From Nocardioides ganghwensis (GTDB lineage: Bacteria > Actinomycetota > Actinomycetes > Propionibacteriales > Nocardioidaceae), in the NCBI RefSeq assembly GCF_014779655.1, contig NZ_JACXYX010000016.1:1-64000 (forward strand): DNA of 64,000 nt, given 5' to 3'. Of this stretch, positions 15,072 through 24,149 are shown in pieces; positions within the stretch are counted from its first letter, which is position 1; every line of letters begins with the position of its first letter. The notes beneath the pieces were generated by a model. That model ran no database searches and was not told the DNA's origin. It saw only the letters and a list, made by a program, of their open reading frames with translations. The position numbers were made by a program, and so were the translations under genes.

Positions 15072-16249
15072 CGCTCCACCTGCCTCTCCGTGCGCCACGT
15101 CGGGTCGACGATCATCCCGATCGCCAGGTCCAGCACCTGCTGGTCGTCGGCACCCGCCGCGGCGTCCACGGCGGCGCGGGGCGCGAGATCGGCGAGGTCG
15201 CCGACGACAGGGTAGCCAGCGCGCGACAGGTGCCTGCCCAGGCGGGCGGCCGAGGCGGCGACCCATTCCCGCTGGGCGGCCGGCACCCCGACGGGTGCGA
15301 CGCCGGTGTCGGAGATCCGTCGCTGGAGCGTGCGCATCAGCGCAGGCCGCTCGGCGACCGGGGCCCGCAGCCCGACCACCGCGGCGATCCGGCGCGCCAG
15401 CTCGGCCTGGTCGGCGCCCGGCGTGCGCACGGCCGGCAGGTGGCGTACGCCGACCTGGCCCGGCAGCTGGGCGAGGTCGGTGACGACCCGGACGAACGGG
15501 CGACGCCCGCCCCAGCGGTGCACGGAGTCGACGAGGTCGACGCGGGCGGGGAGCTGGTCGCGCTCCACCCAGAACCGCAGCCAGTCGCCCCACGGCCTGC
15601 TGCCGTGCTCGAAGCAGCGTTGCGTCCACGTGTGGGCGAGGAGCTCGTCGAGCGGGGCGCCGACGGCGACGACGAACGGTCGCGGTCCGCCCTCGGGGCG
15701 GCCGCGGCCGAGCAGGTGCTCGCGGGCGGCGACGGTGACGAGCGGGTCGCCGACCAGCCGGAACCGCCGTCGCCACGGCCGTGCCCAGCTCGTGGGCACG
15801 GGGTCGGGGCCGAGGTCGACGAGGTCGTCGGCGAGCAGCACGCTCGCCACCCGCAGCAGCTCGTGGGCACTGACCCCTGCCGGGTCCACAGGTCGCGGTC
15901 CGTAGGACGGGGCCGGGACCCCGACGAGCGGCAGGTCCGCCTTGCCGCGACCGGCGGCTGGAGCGGTGAGGACCCGGTCGGCGAGACGGGTGCGCCGGTC
16001 GTCGTGGTCGCCACGGGGGCCGGCACCCGACTCGAACGCGAGGTTGATCCGGCGCAGCAGCTCGAGCTGCTGGGCACCGGGGACGGCGCGAGCCGCGGGT
16101 GCCGCGTCGTCGTGGCCGGTCCACGCCAGCCAGGGCGTGGTGCCGCCGGCGCGGAGGTGGGCGACCCAGCCGTGCGCCCGCACCTGGTCCGAGCCCGGGT
16201 CCTTCCGTGGCTCCACGACCGGCTCCGCTCCCGACCTGCTGGTGGTCAA
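15068..16249 (-). CDS. Degenerate sulfotransferase paralogue lacking the PAPS loop
   Basis: A 393-residue protein between two sulfotransferases. Its middle aligns by eye with both neighbours: F-V-V-A-V-G-A-P-L-D-E-L-L-A-H-T-W against V-x-S-x-R-D-L-x-R-Q-x-x-A-x-W, then W-G-D-W-L-R-F-W-V, then H-R-W-G-G-R-R-P-F-V-R-V-V-T against the R-W-G-x-x-L-P-P-E-x-V-H-x-V-T segment; the C-terminus shares G-Y-P-V-V-G-D-L-A-D-L. It has no G-x-P-K-T-G-T loop, and the Arg of the S-x-R-D-L motif is lost. It is probably non-catalytic: a regulatory or scaffold subunit. The start TTG 16249 overlaps the previous stop (TTGA), and its stop overlaps the next GTG, so all three genes are coupled. Confidence 0.6.
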   Translation of the reverse strand: MTTSRSGAEPVVEPRKDPGSDQVRAHGWVAHLRAGGTTPWLAWTGHDDAAPAARAVPGAQQLELLRRINLAFESGAGPRGDHDDRRTRLADRVLTAPAAGRGKADLPLVGVPAPSYGPRPVDPAGVSAHELLRVASVLLADDLVDLGPDPVPTSWARPWRRRFRLVGDPLVTVAAREHLLGRGRPEGGPRPFVVAVGAPLDELLAHTWTQRCFEHGSRPWGDWLRFWVERDQLPARVDLVDSVHRWGGRRPFVRVVTDLAQLPGQVGVRHLPAVRTPGADQAELARRIAAVVGLRAPVAERPALMRTLQRRISDTGVAPVGVPAAQREWVAASAARLGRHLSRAGYPVVGDLADLAPRAAVDAAAGADDQQVLDLAIGMIVDPTWRTERQVER

Positions 16250-17331
16250 CGGTCGCGCAGTCGGCGTGCGGTGTCGAGCAGCCGGCCGCTGACGGACTCG
16301 GCGGACGCCCGGTTGGCCGCCTCCTGGGTCATCACGGTGAGCGCGTCGAGCGCGGCCCCGAGCTCGAGCTTGGCCCGGACGCGGTCAGGGTCCTTCCACG
16401 CCTCGCCCTCGGCGGGACGGCGCGGGCGGAGGTCCTCGACGTCGCCGATGACGTCGACGCCGGAGCCCTTGATCCAGTCGATCCAGAGGTCGGCCTGCTG
16501 CTCGGCGAAGTCGTAGCGGTCGGGCGGCAGCCGCACGGGCACGGCCTTGCGGGAGACGAGCACCTGCTGGGCGAGCAGCTCGCGGATGAGGGCGTCGTAC
16601 GCCGGGTCGCGCCACACGCCGAGCTCGAGGCGCCGGTTGAGCTTGCGCAGCAGGGAGGTCTCCGCGATGCCGAGGGAGCGGTTGTCGCGCTCGGAGTCGA
16701 GTGGCGCCCACGCGGGGTCGATGCCGAATGCGCGGCAGAACCGCAGCCACAGCTCGTCGCCGTTGGGGCCGCGGTCGTGCGGCACGGTGACGACGTGGAC
16801 CCGCTCGGGCGGCAGCTTGGTGCCCCACCGCGACAGGACGGTCGGGAGGTCCATCGCGTTGAAGAACCAGGTCTGGCCGCGCTCGACCTTGGTGAGGAAG
16901 CGCTTGAACGGCCACTTGCGACCCTGCTTGATCGACTCCTGCCACGCTGCCGGCAGCTGGCGGCCGAGGTCGCGCGCGGAGTAGACGATGTGCACCTCGT
17001 CGCCGGCGAGGTCGTTCATCGCCTTGGCGACCTTCTCGGGCTTGGCGCCGGCGAGGATCTCGTGGCTGATGACGACGTTGCCGTCGGCGCGCCGGACCTT
17101 GCGCATCATCGCGTCCCAGGCCCCCGTGGCGTGCCCGGGCGCACCGCCCCAGTCCTGGTCGAGGAGGTCGAGCGCGGCCCGGAAGTGGAACATGTCGGAC
17201 CGCCCGCCGCGACGGCTCGGGATCGTCACCCCGTGCCGGGCGAGGGTCGAGCTGTTGAGCAGGAGCCGGTCCTGCAGATAGGTGGTGCCGGTCTTCGGGG
17301 CGCCGATGTGCAGGTGGACGACGCGGCTCAT
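16246..17331 (-). CDS. Sulfotransferase-like protein B
   Basis: A 361-residue P-loop sulfotransferase. The PAPS loop is G-A-P-K-T-G-T-T-Y-L-Q at residues 10-20, followed by V-I-S-H-E-I-L-A and the 3'-phosphate motif V-Y-S-A-R-D-L-G-R-Q-L-P-A-A-W. The C-terminus has W-I-D-W-I-K-G-S-G-V-D-V-I-G-D-V-E-D-L, shared with both downstream paralogues. It is the first gene of the three-gene cluster. ATG 17331 starts directly before the P-loop strand, as in the family; a longer in-frame start is rejected because it adds unrelated sequence. The donor would be PAPS; the acceptor is unknown. Confidence 0.8.
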   Translation of the reverse strand: MSRVVHLHIGAPKTGTTYLQDRLLLNSSTLARHGVTIPSRRGGRSDMFHFRAALDLLDQDWGGAPGHATGAWDAMMRKVRRADGNVVISHEILAGAKPEKVAKAMNDLAGDEVHIVYSARDLGRQLPAAWQESIKQGRKWPFKRFLTKVERGQTWFFNAMDLPTVLSRWGTKLPPERVHVVTVPHDRGPNGDELWLRFCRAFGIDPAWAPLDSERDNRSLGIAETSLLRKLNRRLELGVWRDPAYDALIRELLAQQVLVSRKAVPVRLPPDRYDFAEQQADLWIDWIKGSGVDVIGDVEDLRPRRPAEGEAWKDPDRVRAKLELGAALDALTVMTQEAANRASAESVSGRLLDTARRLRDR

Positions 17332-17365
17332 GGCGCTGATTGTGCCCGAGTCGGAGTCGCGCTGC

Positions 17366-18355
17366 TCAACCCGCGCTGCCCGAGAGCGCCCGTACGACGG
17401 CGCTGGGGCTCGGGCGACCCAGCTGCCCGGCCATCCACGCGCTCGTCGCCACCACGGCGTCGAGGTCGACACCGTGGTCGATCCCCAGGCCGGTCAGCAT
17501 CCAGACCAGGTCCTCGGTGGCGAGGTTGCCGGTCGCCGACCTGGCGTAGGGGCAGCCTCCGAGGCCGCCGGCGCTGGCGTCGAAGGTCGTGATGCCCGCC
17601 TGGAGCGCGGAGAACGTGTTGGCGAGCGCCTGCCCGTAGGTGTCGTGGAAGTGCATCGCGAGCCGGTCGGTGCCGACGCCCGCGTCGACGAACGCGCTGA
17701 CGAGCGCCTTCACGTGCCCGGCGGTCGCGACGCCGATGGTGTCGCCGAGGCTGAGCTGCGAGGCCCCGAGGTCGAGCAGGCGGGTGCCGGCGGCGACGAC
17801 CTGCTCGATCGGCACCGCTCCCTCCCACGGGTCGCCGAAGCACATCGAGACGTACGCACGGACGTCCATGCCGGCCTCGCGGGCGCGCGCCACGGTCGGC
17901 TCGAACATCGCGAACTGCTCGTCGAAGGTTCGGTTGAGGTTCTTGGTCGCGAAGGTCTCCGTCGCGCTGCCGAAGATCGCCACGTGCTCCAGGCCGAGCT
18001 CGAGCGCCCGGTCGAGGCCGCGCTCGTTGGGCACGAGGACCGGCAGGTGCCGGCCCGCCTCGCCCAGCTCCGTCATCAGCAGGTGTGCGTCGGCGAGCTG
18101 CGGCACCCACTTCGGGTGCACGAACGACGTGGCCTCGACGATCGGGAGCCCGGCGGCCACGAGGCGGCGTACGAACTCGGCCTTGACCTCGACCGGCACG
18201 ATCGCCTGCTCGTTCTGCAGGCCGTCGCGGGGGCCGACCTCGTAGATCGTCACCCGCTCCGGCAGGCCGTCGGCGGGCACGGTCATGGGCAGTGGTTGCC
18301 CCCACGACCCGTCGCCATGACGCACCGCCCCAGCGTCATGGCTCGCGGTCGTCAC
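17366..18355 (-). CDS. mvaB: Hydroxymethylglutaryl-CoA lyase
   Basis: A 329-residue HMG-CoA lyase that splits 3-hydroxy-3-methylglutaryl-CoA into acetyl-CoA and acetoacetate, the last step of leucine degradation. Visible motifs are the TIM-barrel opening E-V-G-P-R-D-G-L-Q-N-E (Arg and Asp of the active site), the metal-binding H-F-H-D-T-Y-G and the signature G-G-L-G-G-C-P-Y-A with the catalytic Cys. GTG 18355 overlaps the carboxylase alpha stop (GTGA) and has GAGGGG upstream, so coupling favours it, but it adds 23 residues encoded by repeated CCATGACG-type words; ATG 18286 is a plausible shorter start. It is the last gene of the methylcrotonyl-CoA carboxylase operon. Confidence 0.93.
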   Translation of the reverse strand: MTTASHDAGAVRHGDGSWGQPLPMTVPADGLPERVTIYEVGPRDGLQNEQAIVPVEVKAEFVRRLVAAGLPIVEATSFVHPKWVPQLADAHLLMTELGEAGRHLPVLVPNERGLDRALELGLEHVAIFGSATETFATKNLNRTFDEQFAMFEPTVARAREAGMDVRAYVSMCFGDPWEGAVPIEQVVAAGTRLLDLGASQLSLGDTIGVATAGHVKALVSAFVDAGVGTDRLAMHFHDTYGQALANTFSALQAGITTFDASAGGLGGCPYARSATGNLATEDLVWMLTGLGIDHGVDLDAVVATSAWMAGQLGRPSPSAVVRALSGSAG

Positions 18356-18375
18356 AGCGGCCCCTCGCCATGACG
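18313..18375. repeat. CCATGACG/CGTCATGG words overlapping two genes
   Basis: Three copies of a 10-base word occur in 63 bases: CGCCATGACG (18313-18322), GCGTCATGGC (18333-18342, inverted) and CGCCATGACG (18366-18375). They cover the last codons of the carboxylase alpha gene and the first codons of the lyase gene. The same word recurs at 55358-55454. Confidence 0.7.
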
Positions 18376-20361
18376 TCCGGCGTCGGGCTCGACGACGAAC
18401 AGCAGGGCGCCGAGCTTGACCAGGTCGCCGGTGGCCGCGCCGACCGCGGTCACGGTGCCGGCGAAGGGCGCCTTGAGCGCGAGCTCCATCTTCATCGCCT
18501 CCATCACCCCCAGCGTCTCACCCTCGGCCACGGTGTGGCCCTCGGTGACGTTGACCGCGAGCACGGTGCCGGGCATCGGTGCGAGCAGGGTGCCGTCGCC
18601 GGCCGCAGCTGCGTGGTCGGCGAAGGGGTCGTGGCGCTCGAAGACGAAGCGCTGGCCCCGGTGGACGACCTCGACCTCGGCGGTGGTCACGCTGATCGTG
18701 GCGCCGTGCTGCTCGCCGTCGACCGTGGCCCAGGCCCGGTAGGGAGACCCGTAGGCGGTGATGGCGTGGGGCTCGGTCACGGCACGGCCGTCGACCGTTC
18801 CGGCCCCGAAGGCGACCGGCCGGTCGACCTGGACGACCAGCGGCGCGGGATCCGCACCGAGACGGAACCCGTCTGCCCGCCACGGGCCGCCGTCGCCGTG
18901 CGGGGGCGACGCGTCCGGGGCCAGCGAGACCGCGGCGAGGATCCGGGCCACGGCGTCCGACGGACGTGGGACCTCGTTGCGGTCCAGCCACGCGGTGTCG
19001 ATGGTGGCGCCGCGGAACTCCTCGCTCGCCACGAGGGTGCGGAGGAACCCGGTGTTGGTGGTGAGGCCGAGGATCTCGGTCCCGTCGAGCGCCGCCACCA
19101 GCGAGGCGCGGGCGGCCTCGCGGTCCGGCCCCCACGCGATCACCTTGCCGAGCATGGGGTCGTAGGCGGTGCTGACCTCCTGCCCGCTCTCGAGCGCGTG
19201 GTCGACCCGGATGAGGGGCTCACCGGGCTCCCCACCGCTCCGCACCACGTCGGGAGCGAGCAGCCCGGCGGTGAGACCGCCCGGCCACTCGACCGAGGTC
19301 GCGACGCCGGCCTGGGGCAGGAAGCCGTTGAACGAGTCCTCGGCGTAGACGCGCGCCTCGATGGCGTGGCCCTCGAGCGTGACCTGCGACTGCTCGATGC
19401 CGAGCGGCTCGCCGGTCGCGACGCGCAGCTGGAGCTCGACGAGGTCGACCCGCTCGCTCCCGTCGTCGGACCGGACCCGGACGACCTCCTCGGTCACCGG
19501 GTGCTCGACCTGGAGTCGGGTGTTCATCTCGAGGAAGTAGAACTCGCCAGTGGCGTTGTCGAGGAGGAACTCCACGGTCCCGGCGCCGGTGTAGCCGCAC
19601 TGCTGCGCGAGCGCGACGGCCGACGAGGTGATCGCGGCCCGCTGCTCGTCGCCGATGGTGGGCGCGGGCGCCTCCTCGAGCACCTTCTGGTGGCGGCGCT
19701 GGGTGGAGCAGTCGCGCTCGAAGAAGTGCAGCACGGTGCCGTGGGCGTCACCCATGACCTGCACCTCGATGTGGCGGCCGGACTCGACGTACTTCTCCAC
19801 CAGGATCGTGTCGTCGCCGAAGGACGACAGCGCCTCGCGCTGGGCGGCGGCGAACGCCTCGGCGTAGCCGTCGGCCGAGCGCACCACGCGCATGCCCTTG
19901 CCGCCACCGCCGGCCGCCGCCTTGACCAGCACCGGGTAGGCGAACGTCGCCGGGTCGGCCGCATCCGGACCGACGAGGGAGTACGACGGCACGACCGGCA
20001 CCCCCGCGGCGAGCGCGACCTCACGGGCGGCGTCCTTGCGGCCCATCGCGTCCATCACGTCGGCTGACGGGCCGACGAGCGTGATGCCGGCGTCGGCCAG
20101 AGCCCGCGCGAACGGCGCGCGCTCGGACAGGAAGCCGTAGCCGGGGTGGACGAAACCGGCGCCGGCCTCGCGGGCGGCTGCGACGACCTCGTCGATGTCG
20201 AGGTAGGACGCGACCCGCACCGTACGGTCCGCGGCGCGCACGTGCGGCGCGTCGGCGTCGAGGTCGGTGTGGATCGCGACCGTGCGCCAGCCGAGGCGGC
20301 GCGCCGTACGCATGACCCGCAGGGCGATCTCGCCGCGGTTGGCGATCAGCAGGGTGTTCAT
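18352..20361 (-). CDS. Methylcrotonyl-CoA carboxylase alpha subunit (biotin carboxylase + BCCP)
   Basis: A 669-residue biotin-dependent carboxylase subunit. The N-terminal biotin carboxylase has L-I-A-N-R-G-E-I-A, the ATP-grasp glycine loop A-A-A-G-G-G-G-K-G-M-R, F-x-E-R-D-C-S-x-Q-R-R-H-Q-K and F-L-E-M-N-T-R-L-Q-V-E-H. A linker region follows, and the C-terminal biotinyl domain carries E-A-M-K-M, whose Lys is biotinylated. With the partner carboxyltransferase upstream and HMG-CoA lyase downstream, the substrate is most likely 3-methylcrotonyl-CoA (leucine pathway), although the subunit sequence alone could also fit propionyl- or acetyl-CoA carboxylases. It is separated from the beta-subunit gene by 151 bases filled with repeats. 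GGAGAACTC precedes ATG 20361. Confidence 0.92.
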   Translation of the reverse strand: MNTLLIANRGEIALRVMRTARRLGWRTVAIHTDLDADAPHVRAADRTVRVASYLDIDEVVAAAREAGAGFVHPGYGFLSERAPFARALADAGITLVGPSADVMDAMGRKDAAREVALAAGVPVVPSYSLVGPDAADPATFAYPVLVKAAAGGGGKGMRVVRSADGYAEAFAAAQREALSSFGDDTILVEKYVESGRHIEVQVMGDAHGTVLHFFERDCSTQRRHQKVLEEAPAPTIGDEQRAAITSSAVALAQQCGYTGAGTVEFLLDNATGEFYFLEMNTRLQVEHPVTEEVVRVRSDDGSERVDLVELQLRVATGEPLGIEQSQVTLEGHAIEARVYAEDSFNGFLPQAGVATSVEWPGGLTAGLLAPDVVRSGGEPGEPLIRVDHALESGQEVSTAYDPMLGKVIAWGPDREAARASLVAALDGTEILGLTTNTGFLRTLVASEEFRGATIDTAWLDRNEVPRPSDAVARILAAVSLAPDASPPHGDGGPWRADGFRLGADPAPLVVQVDRPVAFGAGTVDGRAVTEPHAITAYGSPYRAWATVDGEQHGATISVTTAEVEVVHRGQRFVFERHDPFADHAAAAGDGTLLAPMPGTVLAVNVTEGHTVAEGETLGVMEAMKMELALKAPFAGTVTAVGAATGDLVKLGALLFVVEPDAGRHGEGPL

Positions 20362-20410
20362 GAGTTCTCCATCTCGGCAGCCTCGGTTTCGGCACGGGCC
20401 TGGCGGCCCT

Positions 20411-20505
20411 GCTCAACCAGCGGACGAAGCGAGCGCCGCTGGTCGAGCGACGGACGAAGCGAGCGCCGCTGGTCGAGCAGCGAGCGAAGCGAGCGTGTCG
20501 AAACC
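20411..20505. repeat. Tandem 30-bp repeats, GAAGCGAGCG family
   Basis: Two 30-bp units (20421-20450 and 20451-20480) of the form CGGACGAAGCGAGCGCCGCTGG-TCGAGC are followed by CGAGCGAAGCGAGCGTGTCGAAACC (split here: GAGCGAAGCGAGCG then TGTCGAAACC). The last part is the same sequence as in the 5168-5420 repeat. It fills the gap between the two carboxylase subunit genes. Confidence 0.8.
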
Positions 20506-20512
20506 ACGGCGG

Positions 20513-22093
20513 TCACATCCTGAAGATGCCGTAGGACGGTTCGGGGATCGGCGTGTACGCCGTGGCGGCGAGCGCCATGCCGAGCACGCGGCGGGTGTCG
20601 GCGGGGTCGATGATCCCGTCGTCCCACAGCCGCGCGCTGGCGTAGTAGGGCGAGCCCTGGGTCTCGTACTGCTCACGGATCGGCGCCTTGAAGGCCTCGA
20701 CCGCCTCCTCGTCCTCCAGGTCGGTGCGGACGGTCGCGAGCACCGAGGCCGCCTGCTCCCCGCCCATCACCGAGATCCGGGCGTTGGGCCACATCCAGAG
20801 GAAGCGCGGGTCGTAGGCCCGCCCGCACATGCCGTAGTTGCCGGCGCCGAACGAGCCGCCGATGACGACGGTGAACTTCGGCACGACGCTGCACGCGACG
20901 GCTGTGACGAGCTTGGCGCCGTCGCGGGCGATGCCCTTGTTCTCGTACTCGCGACCGACCATGAAGCCGGTGATGTTCTGGAGGAACACCAGCGGGATCC
21001 TGCGCTGGTTGCACAGCTCGATGAAGTGAGCGCCCTTGAGCGCCGACTCGCTGAACAGGATGCCGTTGTTGGCGACGATGCCGACCTCGTAGCCGTGGAT
21101 CCGGGCGAAGCCGCACACCAGGGTGTCGCCGTAGAGCTTCTTGAACTCGTGGAACCGGCTGCCGTCGACCACGCGGCGGACCACCTCGCGCACGTCGTAG
21201 GGCGTGCGCGTGTCGGTCGGCACCACGTCGTAGAGCGACTCCGGGGCCTCGTGCGGCTCCTCGACGTCGGCGACGGGCGTGCGCACCGGGGTGGCCGCGG
21301 GCAGGGTGTCGACGATCGAGCGCACGATCGCGAGCGCGTGGGCGTCGTCCTCGGCGAGGTGGTCCACCACACCGGACGTACGGGCGTGCACGTCGCCGCC
21401 GCCGAGGTCCTCGGCCGTGACCACCTCACCGGTCGCGGCCTTCACCAGCGGGGGGCCGCCGAGGAAGATCGTGCCCTGGTTGCGCACGATCACGGTCTCG
21501 TCCGACATCGCCGGGACGTACGCGCCACCCGCGGTGCACGAGCCCATCACGCTGGCGATCTGCGGGATGCCCCGGGCGGAGAGGTTGGCCTGGTTGAAGA
21601 AGATCCGGCCGAAGTGCTCGCGGTCGGGGAACACCTCGTCCTGCATCGGCAGGAAGGCCCCGCCCGAGTCGACGAGGTAGATGCACGGCAGGTGGTTCTC
21701 CGCGGCGATCGTCTGCGCACGCAGGTGCTTCTTGACCGTCATCGGGTAGTAGGTGCCGCCCTTGACGGTCGCGTCGTTGGCGACGATGACGCACTCGCGG
21801 CCCGCCACCCGGCCGATCCCGCCGACGACGCCGGCGGAGGGCACGGCGTAGTCGTCAGCGTCTCCACCGGAACCCTTGCCGTACATCCCGAACGCAGCCA
21901 GCGGCGCCAGCTCGAGGAACGGGCTGCCCGGGTCGAGGAGCCGGTCGACCCGGTCGCGGACCAGCAGCTTGCCGCGGTCGGTGTGCTTGCGCCGGGCGGC
22001 GTCCGACCCGCCCCGGCGCACGCGGGCGAGCCGGGCGCGCAGGTCGTCGACGAGCTCGCGCATGGTGGGTGGGGCAGTCAGTGGCTCGGACAC
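20513..22093 (-). CDS. Methylcrotonyl-CoA carboxylase beta subunit (carboxyltransferase)
   Basis: A 526-residue carboxyltransferase of the crotonase fold, which moves CO2 from carboxybiotin to the acyl-CoA. Motifs include [25 protein letters not shown], the oxyanion-type [13 protein letters not shown] and the second-half [11 protein letters not shown] and [16 protein letters not shown]. The G-T-Y-Y-P-M and N-I-T-G-F-M-V-G words match methylcrotonyl-CoA carboxylase beta rather than propionyl-CoA carboxylase. The GTG at 22093 is leaderless: TAACCT ends six bases upstream. The TetR-type palindrome at 22101-22118 overlaps this -10. First gene of the leucine-degradation operon. Confidence 0.93.
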   Translation of the reverse strand: MSEPLTAPPTMRELVDDLRARLARVRRGGSDAARRKHTDRGKLLVRDRVDRLLDPGSPFLELAPLAAFGMYGKGSGGDADDYAVPSAGVVGGIGRVAGRECVIVANDATVKGGTYYPMTVKKHLRAQTIAAENHLPCIYLVDSGGAFLPMQDEVFPDREHFGRIFFNQANLSARGIPQIASVMGSCTAGGAYVPAMSDETVIVRNQGTIFLGGPPLVKAATGEVVTAEDLGGGDVHARTSGVVDHLAEDDAHALAIVRSIVDTLPAATPVRTPVADVEEPHEAPESLYDVVPTDTRTPYDVREVVRRVVDGSRFHEFKKLYGDTLVCGFARIHGYEVGIVANNGILFSESALKGAHFIELCNQRRIPLVFLQNITGFMVGREYENKGIARDGAKLVTAVACSVVPKFTVVIGGSFGAGNYGMCGRAYDPRFLWMWPNARISVMGGEQAASVLATVRTDLEDEEAVEAFKAPIREQYETQGSPYYASARLWDDGIIDPADTRRVLGMALAATAYTPIPEPSYGIFRM

Positions 22094-22100
22094 CGGCTCA

Positions 22101-22118
22101 GGTTAGCGATCGTTAACC
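22101..22118. promoter_or_regulatory. TetR-type operator overlapping carboxylase promoter
   Basis: GGTTAGCGATCGTTAACC is an 18-bp near-palindrome (one arm mismatch). On the minus strand its end overlaps the -10 TAACCT of the carboxylase beta gene. It matches the palindrome in front of the TetR gene at 24368-24385 in length and arms (GGTTAG-N6-xTAACC). Confidence 0.75.
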
Positions 22119-22129
22119 TGCGCTGTCCA

Positions 22130-23314
22130 TCACGCGGGTCGGTCCGCCGGGAACTCGCCGCGCAGGACGGTGCCCCGTCCGGGTCCGGTCTCCAGCGCGA
22201 GGCGGCCACCGGCTGCGGCCACGCGGGCCTCCATGCCGAGCAGGCCACCGGCGACCACGCGGTCGCGGTCGAACCCGCGCCCGTCGTCGGCGACGCTGAA
22301 GGACAGGTGCGGGCGACCGCGCACGGTCACGAGCACCTCGGTGGCGTCGGCGTGCTTCGCGGCGTTGGTGAGGGCCTCGAGGATGCAGAAGTACGCCGCG
22401 GCCTCGACCTGGCGGCCGGTGCGCTCGACGTCGGCGACGTCGAGCGTGACCGGCACCGTCGAGCGGCGCGCGGTCGACTGGAGCGCCGCGACGAGACCGC
22501 GCTCGGTGAGCAGCGGCGGGTAGATGCCGCGGGCCAGCTCGCGCAGCTCGGTGACGACCTCGCGGTTGTCGGCCGCCAGCTGCCCCAGGAGCGCTGCGGC
22601 ACCCTCGTGCCGGCCGGCCAGGAGCTCCTTGCGGGCGCGCTCGATGGTCACGCTCATCGCGAGCAGGCGCTGCTGGGCACCGTCGTGCAGGTCGCGCTCG
22701 AGGCTGCGGCGGGCCGCGTCGGCGACCTCCACGATCTGCGTACGGGACTCCACGAGCTGGGCCGACTGGTCCTGCAGGCGCGTGTAGGCGTCGCGGACGA
22801 GGAACACCACCACCGCGACGCCTGCCGGCAGGGACGCCGCGATGACGATGGCGTTGACCCACCACAGCTCGTTGATCGCCTCGACCCGCCGCCACTCGGC
22901 CAGGGCGGCGACCGCCGCGCTGCCGACGACCGCCACCACGCTGAGGGCCTGGATCCAGCGGCGCCCGACGTAGGGGAACCCCACCAGCAGCGGGACCAGC
23001 GTCAGCAGGGCCGTCAACGGGCTCAGGTTGGGCGTCGCCCACGTCCCGCCCACGGCGAAGAGGAGCGCGGAGAGCGTCAGCCCGACGATCGCGGCCGGCG
23101 CGCCGTAGCGCCGGCACAGCGGTGACGTGACGAGCATCAGCACGATCGACACGACCATCACGCCGAGGTCGATCTCCACCGCGGTGTGCCGGAAGCCGAG
23201 CACGTACGTCGCCCCGAGCAGGAGGGTGGCGGTGGTGAGCGCGATCAGGTTGATGCGCAGCAGCCACCGCAGCGCCGGGTCGAGGCTGTCCCAGCCCGAC
23301 AGCAGCCCCTTCAT
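22130..23314 (-). CDS. Two-component sensor histidine kinase (HisKA_3)
   Basis: A 394-residue NarL-partner type sensor kinase. The N-terminal half has about six membrane helices with little extracellular sequence, so the stimulus is probably sensed in or at the membrane. A short coiled coil leads to the HisKA_3 dimerisation helix with the phospho-acceptor in R-D-L-H-D-G-A-Q-Q-R-L, then the ATP-binding domain with L-T-N-A-A-K-H-A, V-A-D-D-G-R-G-F and G-L-L-G-M-E-A-R-V. Its ATG 23314 overlaps the response regulator stop by four bases (ATGA), fixing start and pairing. It lies only 36 bases before the carboxylase operon, but that operon has its own promoter. Confidence 0.9.
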   Translation of the reverse strand: MKGLLSGWDSLDPALRWLLRINLIALTTATLLLGATYVLGFRHTAVEIDLGVMVVSIVLMLVTSPLCRRYGAPAAIVGLTLSALLFAVGGTWATPNLSPLTALLTLVPLLVGFPYVGRRWIQALSVVAVVGSAAVAALAEWRRVEAINELWWVNAIVIAASLPAGVAVVVFLVRDAYTRLQDQSAQLVESRTQIVEVADAARRSLERDLHDGAQQRLLAMSVTIERARKELLAGRHEGAAALLGQLAADNREVVTELRELARGIYPPLLTERGLVAALQSTARRSTVPVTLDVADVERTGRQVEAAAYFCILEALTNAAKHADATEVLVTVRGRPHLSFSVADDGRGFDRDRVVAGGLLGMEARVAAAGGRLALETGPGRGTVLRGEFPADRPA

Positions 23315-24006
23315 CGGCGGGGCGTGACCCCGCCGCCGACGCCGGCCTCGCTGAGGAAGACCAGCGTCGCCGCCACCCGGCGGTGCACCGGGGCGTCCGC
23401 GGGCAGGTCGAGCTTGGTCAGGATCGAGTTGATGTGCTTCTCCACGGCGCGGTCGGTGATCACCAGCTCCGCGGCGATCGCCGCGTTGGTCATCCCGCGG
23501 GCGACCATCGAGAGCACCTCGAGCTCGCGCGGGGTGAGCCGGTCGAGCAGGGAGTCGTGCCGCCGCGTGCCGGTCTCCATGAGGGCGTCGACGACGATCT
23601 GGTCGATCACCGACCCGCCCGCCGCGACCGTGTGGAGGGCGGCCACGAGCTCGTCGACGTCGGCGACGCGCTCCTTGAGGAGGTAGCCCCGGCCGTCGCT
23701 GCCCTCGCGCACGAGGTCGAGGGCGTACTCCACGTCGGCGTACTGCGTCAGCGCCACCACGCCCACGTCGGGATGCGTACGCCGCAGCTCGCCCGCCGCG
23801 CGGACGCCCTCGTCGGTGAAGTCGGGCGGCATCCGGATGTCTGTGAGGAGCACGTCGGGCCGGTGCTCGTCCACCGCCGCCAGCAGCTCGGGGAGGTTCG
23901 TGGCGGTCGCGACGACGTCGATGTCCTCGTAGGAGTCGAGCAGCGCGAGCACCCCCGCCCGCAGCAGGTCTCCGTCCTCGGCGAGGACCACCCGGATCTG
24001 CGACAT
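23311..24006 (-). CDS. Response regulator, NarL/FixJ family
   Basis: A 231-residue response regulator. The receiver domain has the acidic pair E-D-G-D near residue 10, the phospho-acceptor Asp in L-L-T-D-I-R-M-P-P and the conserved Lys in Y-L-L-K-E-R. The C-terminal LuxR-type helix-turn-helix reads L-T-P-R-E-L-E-V-L-S-M-V-A-R-G-M-T-N-A-A-I-A. Partner of the downstream kinase. ATG 24006 is chosen because TACAGT (24014-24019) lies seven bases upstream and because it starts right before the first receiver strand. Target genes are unknown. Confidence 0.92.
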   Translation of the reverse strand: MSQIRVVLAEDGDLLRAGVLALLDSYEDIDVVATATNLPELLAAVDEHRPDVLLTDIRMPPDFTDEGVRAAGELRRTHPDVGVVALTQYADVEYALDLVREGSDGRGYLLKERVADVDELVAALHTVAAGGSVIDQIVVDALMETGTRRHDSLLDRLTPRELEVLSMVARGMTNAAIAAELVITDRAVEKHINSILTKLDLPADAPVHRRVAATLVFLSEAGVGGGVTPRR

Positions 24007-24013
24007 GCGCCGC

Positions 24014-24019
24014 ACTGTA
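24014..24019 (-). promoter_or_regulatory. -10 element of response regulator gene, leaderless
   Basis: TACAGT on the minus strand, then seven bases, then ATG 24006. Confidence 0.5.
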
Positions 24020-24149
24020 GCCACGGCCGCCGCGGCGCGTCGGTAGAGCAGGCACCACTGCTCCGGGACGCTGCCTGCCCGCGCGCACCCTTGATTCCGC
24101 TGTCCGCGCGCCTGGCGGCCGAAGTTCTTTACACCAAAGTGGTGCTGGC

